In this document: piece by piece, positions 54,287-64,000 of the stretch
Layout: each line of letters opens with the position of its first letter
Position numbering within the stretch: position 1 is the first letter of the stretch
Source: Chondrosia reniformis
Lineage: Eukaryota > Porifera > Demospongiae > Chondrillida > Chondrillidae
NCBI GenBank assembly: GCA_947172415.1
Contig: OX359195.1
Location: forward strand, 6,547,501-6,611,500
Length of the DNA: 64,000 nucleotides
Direction of reading: 5' to 3'
Position numbers and translations under genes: made by a program
Notes under the pieces: model-generated
Seen by the model: only the letters and a program-made list of their open reading frames with translations
Databases searched by the model: none
What the model was told of the DNA's origin: nothing

Positions 54287-56081
54287 TCATGATTCATCAC
54301 TGCTGTTGTCTGCACTTTCATATGTCATGTGACTTGCATGTGATGGCTGCCATGTTTTATTATTGAGTATGCTTGATAAAACAGTGCTGGTTGCAGTCTT
54401 AGGACCCTCAAGCTCTATTAAGGTTGCAAAAGGTTTGATATTAGTTGTGGGAGTGTCTTCATGCTTTGCTGTATTGATATCAGCCCAGGCCTCTAATATG
54501 CTTTTGTTGCTCTTATTAATCACTCCCTGTTCTTTAGTCTCTTCTTGTGGACTTTTACTTTCCAACTTACTACTTCTTTTAGAACCTTTCTTCTCACCAC
54601 TTTTAATACTTTGTTTCTTCTTGTCTCTACTTCCAAATTTGGATTCTTTGGAACACTTGTGAGCTGGGCTCTTAGAGGTAGTTGGGCTCTTAGATGTAGC
54701 TGGATTTTTAGAAGTAGTTGGGCTTTTATTTAAAGGTAAGCTCTTACTGACTACTTGTGCAGAGCTGCTTTTCCATAAATGTTTGAAATCGGCTTTTTCA
54801 AGTGAATGTCCAAGTACTGCCAAATCACTAGTTGCCTTAAATTCGGTTACACTAGTTGTTGTAAGGCTTTTTGATTTGGCTAATCTTTTATTCTTCTTGT
54901 GTACTTGGGACCTGCAGAAAACATACGTAAGTTGACAAACATAATATATTAGTTTATATCACTGTATCAAGCTACTACAGTAGTAGCTTACACCAAATCA
55001 CTCCTATCACTATTCCACAAGACTCTAGTATTTATCAGATCTTGAGGTTTCTTTGCTGGTGCCCTCCATGGCTGTCTGCCTGCTGGCTTGTGGTCCTCCT
55101 TATGCACACAGATGGGAGGGTCTGGTGGGCGTGGCACTTCACTGAGGCATGAGGCTGTTTCAGAATCTGAACCATCCAATTGAACCTCTCCATCAACATT
55201 GTTACCATGGAGATGGGCAACATGAATTTTAGTTGGTGAAACCTAATTAGAAAAACTAGCAATCAATGGTAGTTGATAATGACAGGATTATACTCTTACT
55301 TTGGGTGGCACCCAATGGAGATTATATACACAAGAGATATAATGACTCTTCCAAACACCAACTTCATGATTTCTGGGAGGCTGTGATAACGCCCACCCAT
55401 AACGAAGACATTTTACCCTCCATATCGAGTTATCTTCAGCTAAGAACTTCCAATACCAGCAGACCTAAAATATTGCAAAAATACTAAGTTAGTGAAATGG
55501 TTTTGACAGTCTGTAATATTAGCCCCTTTCTAACTGGCAGAAGCTTAAATTGCAAGGGGAAATGGTCTGGCTACGCGAGACTAGTTGTAATCTTTGATTT
55601 TGCTAGCTCCACGAGACTAGACGATACCCTAGTTGATAACAAACCTTGGATGCTCTAGATAACGTTCTCGGGTCGAGATAACTGAATATCTTCAAGTTGA
55701 TTCAGTGAGGAAGAGTCCTCGTGAAGTCAAGTTTGTTTTTAGGAGATCTCTGCTCAGTCAAACGATAGAGTCTGTGAACATGCTTTTCAGGACAATGCTT
55801 AAGAATCTCTTGAATGACGCGCCACTTCTTCGCATCAGACCAATCAGAAAACTACAACAAAGTATGTGCAGTCAGTGACAATTTACTGCTAAACACGACT
55901 GTAATTTGTCAGAACTTGTTTGATCTTAGCAAGTCAATAACTCACCCATTTAACAATCAGCGACAGCCTCTCATCAAAACCCTAAATTGAGAAGCAGAAC
56001 ATTCATAGGTCATATACATACATTCTAAAAGTGAATCATAGCAAATAAATTGCAGCTTACTCGAGGAATTATGTCGGCCAT
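54287..56081 (-). CDS. FBXO16-like F-box protein, 6 exons, with an in-frame TGA in the F-box
   Basis: Exons 56081-56061, 55981-55946, 55851-55645, 55464-55300, 55242-54992, 54911-54287; 434 codons plus stop with every junction in phase. Exons 1-3 read MADIIPR, GFDERLSLIVKW, FSDWSDAKKWRVIQEIL and LDFTRTLP, as in FBXO16; the F-box continues INLKIFSYLDPRTLSRASK and VCWYWKFLAEDNSIWRV. Between LPH and INL lies a TGA codon (55704-55702), in the same frame as both sides. FBXO16 proteins are substrate receptors of SCF ubiquitin ligases. The last two exons encode a Ser/Lys-rich C-terminus with SKSP repeats and a conserved-looking LxNTRVLWNSDRSD segment. The TGA could be an error, an allele, a readthrough codon, or a sign that the gene is dying. 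Divergent from the SLCO gene. Confidence 0.75.
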
Positions 56082-56245
56082 TTTACCTACCCTGATAACC
56101 ACGTGGGCGTTAGTGAGGTGTGTGGATTGTATGGACTGTGTGGTATTAATTGCAATAGGGTGGAGATCATGTATATATATATATACTGTAAAGGACTTCG
56201 TGTCAACACCTATGGTATGTACTAGTTGGCGAGGAGAACTTCAAC
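56082..56245. promoter_or_regulatory. Bidirectional promoter, FBXO16-like / SLCO genes
   Basis: 164 bp between the divergent start codons. Contains CCACGTGGG, a palindromic USF/MYC-type E-box, near 56099. An (AT)n run near 56175 is TATA-like for the plus side. Confidence 0.45.
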
Positions 56246-59200
56246 ATGCGCAACTGTTGTTCAGGGCCTTCAAAGCTACAGAAAGCTTTAGAAGAACGTC
56301 CAATGAAACGAGCCGAATACGAAGAACGTAAAAAGATATATCGTTTTGGCATTAGAAAGCTCTCTCCCGAATGGTGTCAAGTCGTATTTAGGAATCCATA
56401 TGCCTTTACAGTTTTCATATTTCTGTTTGCAGCAGTGGAAGGATCACTGGTGTCTGGTAAGTAGGACTCTGTAACTATGAAAGTGTTATTTCTAACAGGT
56501 AGGATTAGTTATGTTGAGTGTCCTGTAGTTCCTATGAGCGGAGACAGGGTCCTTGTTACTGAACTAACAAAGTAGATCACAGGTGTCTTAGTTACGCAAG
56601 ATTCGTTATGTTTACATGTACAAAGTTTGTGTTTATTTTACCTAATAAGCTAGTTTCAACGTTAACTCAGGCAATACCTAGCTCTAATCCATCACTTTCA
56701 TGATTGAATCTGAAATGCAGCCCCTCCACAGCTCTACTGGCTTCTCACTGCACTGAGAGGCTGAGGTAGTAGAATGTGCAAGCTTGCCTGAACCCAAGCC
56801 ATGCATCTCACCCCTCGCATAGCTAGGGGAGTTTTCATTGTTAAACCTTGTCCACATTTGGAATCCCTTGCTTACAAACAGACAATCAGCTGATTATTAT
56901 ATAATGATATTCATGATTTCCAGAAGTTTATGTGGGTGAGTATGAATAAGGTTATCTATGCCTAAATAAGGAGATGGTTGCTGTGTACTAAGAGTTGGTG
57001 AGTCATCTTGGCTACTGCTCCTGAATCAATAGTCTCTGCCAGTAACATATTTTAGTTAAATTACTAAAATTTAGCATTCCAAAGAATGACTGTATCCTGT
57101 ACATATTCTCATAATGGACTTGGACATCCGTTGTAACTTTATGTATTTTCCAGTTGGTAATCATTAGTGGTTTCTTATATGCTCTGAAACAAATCATCCA
57201 TGCATGGATATCCTTCTTAACTCATTGGTCACATTCTTTTGTATGATGTAGGTGTGGTATAATTAATATATATATCACATAGGACTTGTAAGTAAACACC
57301 AGTAGGCCTACTGGTGATATAACATTTATCACTAGTTAAAGTGTGAAATATAAGGTTTGTAACACCCCAGATATCACCTGGTTGCCCTGGTAACGTGATA
57401 TATTAAAAAATATACAATGACCACATTAAAGTCTGGTTCTTGAGTGATGTCACATAAGTGATGTCACATAATCTGACAAAAGTCACACACTGCATATAGA
57501 AGTAACAGAATATCTTAAGATTCGACACACCATATATGGGCATTGGTTGTGTCTGGAATTTTCACTTACTATTAGTCATTTTAATTTTTGATTTGGAAGC
57601 CAATTTCAGGTTGATAATAGAACATATGTAGTGTTACATCTCCTTTCAAAAGATGTATGTATGAGATAATCTAAAAACTGTTCCTATAGATATGCATGGC
57701 CGACATCATTGTGAGATTAGGAAAAATACAAATAGAATAGACCATCTTCCTGGAGTTATTAATTAGGGAAAACCTATAGAGCTTTGGATGAGGATACAGC
57801 TTTGTACGTACCAACTTTTATTCCTTCTCTACTTATAGAGGTATTATAGATAACCTTTTACCAAGCAGTTAATTTTGTTCTTGAGCTTTATACATCATTT
57901 ACTGTACATTATAACTATATTCATTATTGTGTAACTCAATCAAGTAAGTTGAATTGTACGTATATATAGTTGACAATTAGATGATGTGGATTCTTCTAAC
58001 TGTGCATGCCACACTTATCTTTGAGATGGTTCATCTTTAGTCTTTGAGCGTCTAGAAATGAACTGCATCTAGAAGATATACGTAGTTGCCATCCTTGATA
58101 TATTTTATATTATCCCTATCTCAATTTACTGTAGGTTTGACATCTGTCTCTCTCTCCTCCATTGAACGTCGGTACCAGTTTACTGGGGTAATGGCTGGAT
58201 TGATTGCCAGTACCTTTGATATCACAGTCTTACTAAGTGTCTTGCCAATGAGCTATTTTGGTGGGCGTGGTCACAAACCAAGATGGGTTGGTATTGGAGC
58301 AATAATCCACGGTATAGGAGCATTAGTATTCTCACTGCCTCAATACGTGGGAGGCACATACAGTCCTAATATAGTAGAAGATGGAGAAGGTTTCTGCTCC
58401 GTGGCCCTGAGGAATGTGAGTAGTGCAGCTCTGTGTGACAACACTGGAGGCCCTTCCTGGGTAAGGCTAAGACTTTATATTTTTATTGATTATATATACA
58501 TACATACATGTGTACATGGCTGGTTTGGCGTACGTGTGTACATGGCTGGTTTGGCGTACGTGTGTACAGCCAACTGTATTTCTGTGTCTGACATGTACAT
58601 ACATACGTATATTGTATTTATGTACGTACGTAACTTATAGCGACAGAGAATATATATTTTATAATTTTATTGTATGTATATACTGGATAGTGTATACATA
58701 CGTATATACCTTGCGTGTTATAATATATAGAATGTGTGTTTGAAGCTACATAAAGAATGGTAAAGGAATGATTGTGGCATCCTATATTCATGGGTGTGGC
58801 ATCTGTTTATATGCTGGTGCAATCATAGACAGACTATAAATACTACCTATTTGTAAGATAATAGGCTTTGAAGTAACCTGAATAGGAACAACATATCTGC
58901 ATCCAAAGCTCTCTCCAGGTTTAGTTCCCTATAGGTTTTTTACAGAGTAGGCATAGCATGTAGGAAAATGGTTTATTAAATGGACTTCATCCTATATGTT
59001 ATATATGATTATAGGTGTATCTTTTTTTCATCATTGGAAACATACTGATGGGTTTGGGAGCCGCCCCCCTCTTCACAATAGGAACTGCCTTCATTGATGA
59101 AATAGTCTGGCCTAAACAATCTCCCATATTTCTGGGAGTTGCTTACATCTCTACTGTTGCTGGCCCGGCCATTGGATTCCTAATGGGCGGGTCCTTGCTC

Positions 59201-61489
59201 ACGGTGTACGTGGACCCCAGTGTATCTACAACGCTAATAGACGGTGACCCTGCATTTGTTGGTGCTTGGTGGATTGGATTCGTCATAATGGGCATTCTAT
59301 CGATAATAATGTCTATTCCATTATTACTCTTCCCAAGAGAGCTACCTGAATGTGAACTGATTAGAGAGGAACGAATGAAAGACCATGCAATGGAGTTTAC
59401 TGACTTTGCAGAAGAGACTGGTTGCCTTGGAGACCTCAAGGAGGCACCCAAACATGCTAAACAGGTCCTTTTAAATCCAACATGGTTGACAGCAAGTCTA
59501 TCAGTTGGATTTCAAGCAGTATCACTTGTAGGTTTAGTGACATTTGGCCCAAAATACTTGGAAACCCAGTTCGGAGTACCAGCTTCTCAAGGTAGTCTCA
59601 TTGCTGGAGCCATTGGAGTAGTGGGCTCAGCAGCTGGTATCATAATTGGTGCTATTATTCAGTTTGCGCTGAAAGCAGATGGCAAGACTTCAGCCTTGAT
59701 AGCCTTTGTGTCCTCAGCATTCTCTACCTTGCTAGTGCTTGGCCTTCTGTTCACGTGTCCCAATGCTTCAGTAGTTGGAGTGCCTAACGACGGGTATGCT
59801 ACATACATATATCATCCCCAATGAAACACCTTATGCACACATTTTAGTTTTTGCCAGCCTTAAATCCTTCACCCAGAAATCATTAAATTCCTGGTCAATT
59901 TTCAGATGGTTCGTATTTTGATTTTTGAACATCCTAAGACCTTAGATACTCAAATTGAAATATACAATCTAAAGGTTAAAAGGAATAAAGTTAGAAGGAT
60001 CCTTCATCTAAGTATAGGCCCAAAATTGAAGTACAACCTATACCAATAGATTGAAAATTTCTATGTACGTAAATTAATATTCTCAATAATACCATACATT
60101 TAGGTACTTGTGTAAACCTTTTCTGTTTTTTTTTGTATGTAGTGCTGTAGGCTACCTTTTGGAGTCCACAGCTAATGCTGATATTGGAGCTACCTGTTCC
60201 TTACATTGCGGGTGTACTACAACCACCTACCAACCAGTCTGCGACCCCGCTACCGGATACACCTACTTCTCCCCATGCCACGCTGGTTGTGAAAACTCCT
60301 CAACCACCACCAACGTACGTACATAGTACATGAATTATCTTAAACAACACATTCCAAAACCTATAGTTATCATGAAGCTAAGGAAACATAAAGAGAATAG
60401 ACTGAATACACTTTTCTTAGACTATTGACTTAGGGCAAACTTATAGAGCTTTTGATGAGTATACAGTTAGGCTTCTTTTCTTCTCTTCTCCATTGGGGAA
60501 GACAGCCGGGAATTCCACCCTTATCAGTGATCGACCCAAGACATATATACACAGTATAGCCTCTCCAAGCTAATAGTATTCTGACAGCTTATATATTCCT
60601 TTTATATATATTATGGTATATATGTATATGTTCTCTTATACAGGAATATGAGAGGTGCTCTTGCATCACCAGCAGTAACGGGAACTTCACTCAAGCTTTG
60701 AATGGAAAGTGTGAAAACAATTGCAATTTTCTTGGACCAGCACTTTTATTTCTATTTCTGTTCATCCTGGTCACATTTATTGCACAAATCCCAGGACTTG
60801 TCTTGACACTCAGGTATGCATGTGTGTAGCATGTGAGGCTCATGTGATGCTCATGTGACATGTAATGAGAATCATTGGTTGTAAATGGTATTCTAATAGC
60901 TACAGCTAGTGTATCAATTTTTAAAACCACATCCATATTTATGACCAAATGATCAAATAGAACAACTACTTTTACATGTTTTAAGGTCATTCAAATTTAT
61001 GTAATGATTTCTGTAAATTCAGAAGCCTCTGCCTTAATTTCTTCATGTAGAACAGTGGCAGATGAGCAACGCTACCTTGCTTTAGCTGCCCAATCAGTTT
61101 TGTACCGGTTACTAGGCACCATACCAGGGCCTCTCATCTTTGGTGCACTCTTTGACAGTGGCTGCATACTGTGGGCATATGAATGCGGTGTCCGTGGTAA
61201 CTGCTGGGAATACGACAATAAGACTGTCAATTTAAGAATCTTTATTGTAGCCTTTGTTACAAATGTTATAAACACTCTTCTCATCATGTTAGCATGGTTA
61301 ATGTTTGGACGGACATGGTGTTGCAAGACAATAGACAAAGGCAAAAGTGAATCTGATAATGACACTTCTCCTACATCTGATAACAGTGATTTGAAACAAA
61401 ATGGCAGCCCTCACAATCCCCCAACTAGTCAACATGTTATCATTAGTGATGTGACTGGCAGTTTGGATTCGCAGGACACATTTCATTAG
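56246..61489 (+). CDS. Solute carrier organic anion transporter (SLCO/OATP), 6 exons
   Basis: Exons 56246-56456, 58135-58460, 59015-59793, 60143-60314, 60644-60813, 61051-61489; 698 aa, phases close. The order of hydrophobic helices is that of 12-TM OATPs: the first helix around AFTVFIFLFAAVEG, then SSIERRYQFTGVMAGLIAS, GIGALVFSLPQYVGG, GLGAAPLFTIGTAFIDE and GPAIGFLMGG. A Kazal-like extracellular loop between TM9 and TM10 has its cysteines in exons 4-5 (CSLHCGC, YQPVCDP, SPCHAGC, CSCI). The last exon has TVADEQRYLALAAQSVLYRL and GPLIFGALFDSGCILW, OATP hallmarks. The family moves amphipathic organic anions across the plasma membrane. The paralogue group is not assigned. AATAAA near 61776. Confidence 0.93.
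58890..58985 (+). repeat. Dispersed repeat, family A copy (SLCO intron)
   Basis: Reads CATCCAAAGCTCTCTCCAGG, TTTAGTTCCCTATAGG, CAGAGTAGGCATAGCATG and TAGGAAAATGGT in order. Confidence 0.65.
59880..60015. repeat. Family B repeat fragment (SLCO intron)
   Basis: TTTTTGAACATCCTAAGACC with TTAGATACTCAAATTG and AAGGTTAAAAGGAATAAAG echo the family B arms; ends not resolved. Confidence 0.4.
60430..60545 (-). repeat. Dispersed repeat, family A, inverted copy (SLCO intron)
   Basis: Reads AGAGCTTTTGATGAGTATAC, TTCTCTTCTCCATTGGG, CAGCCGGGAATTCCACCC and TATCAGTGATCG. Confidence 0.55.
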
Positions 61490-62649
61490 AGCCTTCAAAA
61501 TGTAGCAAATTTAAATAACTGATCTACCTTCTACCTTTGAATTCAAACCTCACTAATTACATATGTATTATACATTTATCTTTTTACATATGTATTTAAG
61601 TCTGTACATATATATATACCTTATCGGGTCCATTAATTTGCAGCAAAGCATTTCCTCATACGTATATACAGTTTTTGAAATATGAGATTTATTTCTTTTC
61701 CTCTTAGATTGTGGTGTCAATTTACATTGTATATTATCTTGACAATTCAAGTGTTTGCCAATCTCAATTTATTTATAATAAAATTGAAACACATGCAGAT
61801 TCACTGTCGCTAGACTGATAGTGATATTAGTTGGTAAACATGTCAGCAATTGACTTGTTGTATGGAAACTTCATTGGAAATGAAACTGGCCCGTGGAAAC
61901 ACAACAAAATATTCATTTTTACATATATGTATGTATATACATATGTACATAGTTATGCAACATGGACAAAAGGCGAAGACAAATATAAAAAGCAATAAAT
62001 TAAATAATCAATTATTTAGTTATTGCTAAGTGTTGAATGAACAATATTTACAGAGTTTGATATTGGAATATACTTTATAATTATTATAATTAGCAATGAT
62101 TTCCCTGACTCATACTAAACTAAAACACCATTTACTTGTAACAAATGTCTACATGCATATTATGTATATATAGGTGGCAAAGTGGTCAGGAGACAGTGTA
62201 CAAGTATATATACAAGGGAGATTGATTAATTGGCCATGGCTATATATACCAGACACTAATCTACTATAGTACTGTTGTAGCCAAATTGATTTTGGTACCA
62301 TTCCAATTAGGTAATATTACAAACATCCATTATTCTCTGACAGCCATTGTGAGGTATTGGACAATAGGCTACATGAAACCATGTACTATAAAGAACGATT
62401 AGCAATAACAACAACACACATGCACATGAAGAGGAATATCCTCCTAAAGTCAGTTGCTATATGGTTAACATGTGTATAACATATACTAGACACAGAAGTT
62501 ATATTATCAAAATAATTGAGAAGATATACATATCTGTCTAAGGCTATTGCATCATAATAAAAATGAAGTTAGAAGTGGATATGGCCAGCAACAATGAATA
62601 GCACATCTGGAAAAGCAAGACAGTGATCATATGATAATTAAGGCTAACC
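61490..62649. other. AT-rich 3' flank of the SLCO gene, no gene seen
   Basis: Holds the SLCO 3' UTR with a likely poly(A) signal near 61776. No protein-like frame recognised. Confidence 0.55.
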
Positions 62650-63930
62650 ATTGAGAAATGGCATAATAAAATTTAAGTGACTTGACCATACACATCACTT
62701 CCATGTCTGGGTGCACCATCCTTATATACTTCAGCTATTATGATGTGTCCAAACACATAGATTGTCTTGTTTTCCAGTTCCAGATGTAGTCAATGTTGTA
62801 GTACACCTGGAATGAAATATGTATTTACATTATTACTGCATTGCTATTAAATTTATTCATTGGTCCCACATGCTTGACCTGTAACAGGTTCTACATAGAG
62901 CCTTTGTTATATCAAATTTGATTTGAATGAGTTAATTTATAAACACAAACCTGTCAAGATTTTACAAGATTCACATAGATCACTATTCAAACCAATTTTA
63001 AAACCATGCAGACATGTAAATTAAAACTTTGAATAATGTATAGTACAGATGATAAGATTATGATGAAACAATTGTAAACTCTGTAATTTCAAAAGCTTAT
63101 AGTTTTTATAAACAACTTAGCATCAGCCTATAGGAATCAACATGGCTAAAACGTACCTTCTGTAGTACCCTGCATGGACTGGTATTGAAACTTCAGGAGG
63201 CTAAGACAAGAGTGATGTCTTGTCATAAAGTCACACTGAGGTCTGACTAACCCGCCAAATTTTCCTATAAAAGCTCAAGCAATAATAATCTTGCTCAAAG
63301 GGATTGTACGCAAGGCAAACTGATCTATAGGATACAGAGAATGTGTTAACACACCTCCCCTAAATGAATTACAGTAGCTGGGAGTTACTAGTTACTAGGG
63401 ACTGGTAGACATGCTACATCTGGTGGTCCCATTGAACAGACGTAATCCGGGACCTTACAGTTATTATACTCACTGTAAATTCCATGCAAATTTTCCCTTG
63501 ATCCAATACTTTCTTTCACTATCTTTTCCTACCTGAATGGGTTAAGCCAATAACTTTAATAATAATTGCACTCAGTCCTCCATATTTCTTAATTGGACAT
63601 GTTGCTAGGTAACTGATATTTGACTTCCATGACAATTCTATAAATAATACAGCAAATCAAATATAGGCTGCACAATAAGACATATACTTGGCTAATCAAA
63701 ATTTAATGTTAGTTTGTATAAACGTTAAGTACAAATTACATTTTGAACAGTCTCACAAGTAAAAAGTGTTTTACATGAGGCAAAGATGCTATATGTATAT
63801 GTGTATTATAACTTAAAAGAAAAAGAAACATTATAGACTTCATTTAACAAACAAGACGACCTACCAATGAGTGTAGTTTAGCATGGACAACGCTCAAGCT
63901 AAAGCAACCGCCATTTTGGATTCACAAATT
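62650..63930 (-). ncRNA. Candidate spliced transcript with a TISU-like start, coding status unclear
   Basis: On the minus strand CCAAAATGGCGGTTG (ATG at 63914) copies the start element seen at other genes here, but that frame stops after six codons. Plausible splice sites follow: donor GTAGGT below 63865, acceptor CTTAG and donor GTACGT bounding 63200-63157, and acceptor ATTCCAG above 62806. Joined frames give only short peptides, so it may be a long non-coding RNA or a gene whose coding exons I cannot see. Low confidence. Confidence 0.25.
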
Positions 63931-64000
63931 GATTAACAATAACACGCTATATACCTCTGCTCACAAAAGAACACAATAGTGCAAAATAGCGTGTAAGATG

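Noticed and set aside
55702-55704. TGA as a selenocysteine codon
   Set aside because: FBXO16 relatives do not have Cys or Sec at this position, and no SECIS element was recognised; readthrough or an error is more likely.

Overview
The window is AT-rich animal DNA. Genes are multi-exon with GT-AG introns, many only 40-400 bp, and several genes sit within 100 bp of each other. The gene set (SF3B6, mitochondrial MetRS, eIF2B-delta, RPN13, a receptor tyrosine phosphatase with fibronectin repeats, an OATP transporter, an NHR/RING/TRAF-zinc-finger protein) is metazoan. Compactness, short introns, a laccase-like oxidase and a TRAF-like protein suggest a sponge such as a demosponge; that assignment is inference, not read from a marker. 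Exons were assembled by hand from homology, splice sites and phase, and phases close for every multi-exon gene listed.

Layout. 0-5 kb: the 3' end of SF3B6 (+), then MARS2 (+) 94 bp later. 5-10 kb: no confident gene. This stretch holds a GC-rich ORF-free island (about 5.22-5.85 kb) and a near-identical second copy of the MARS2 terminal exon (8.82-9.27 kb). 10-21 kb: an extracellular/metabolic block containing a membrane-anchored multicopper oxidase (+), two small GPI-type surface proteins in convergent orientation with similar C-termini (+ and -), and a secreted LigB-family protein (-) head-to-head with a peroxisomal SDR (+). Four of these five genes lack introns. 21.6-30.8 kb: EIF2B4 (-), whose first intron holds about 98 copies of a 19-bp satellite. 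31.2-33.7 kb: a UbiA-family membrane protein (+). 33.8-36.1 kb: the NHR-RING-TRAF-zinc-finger gene (+). 36.8-47.2 kb: a 27-exon receptor-type PTP with nine FN3 domains (-). 47.8-50.3 kb: ADRM1/RPN13 (-), sharing a promoter with an ABHD10-like protein (+, 50.4-53.9 kb). 54.3-56.1 kb: an FBXO16-like gene (-) with an in-frame TGA, head-to-head with an SLCO/OATP transporter (+, 56.2-61.5 kb). 61.5-64 kb: mostly non-coding, with a possible spliced transcript start on the minus strand.

The genes do not form one pathway; most are housekeeping genes. The more unusual items are two enzymes lacking canonical catalytic residues (ABHD10-like Ser to Gly; SDR without YxxxK), a PTP D2 domain with a rewritten P-loop, the in-frame TGA in the F-box, the partial MARS2 duplication, the NHR-RING-TRAF fusion, the secreted LigB protein, and several dispersed repeat families in introns and spacers. 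I did not find a clear prokaryote-style system (no operon, CRISPR or phage).
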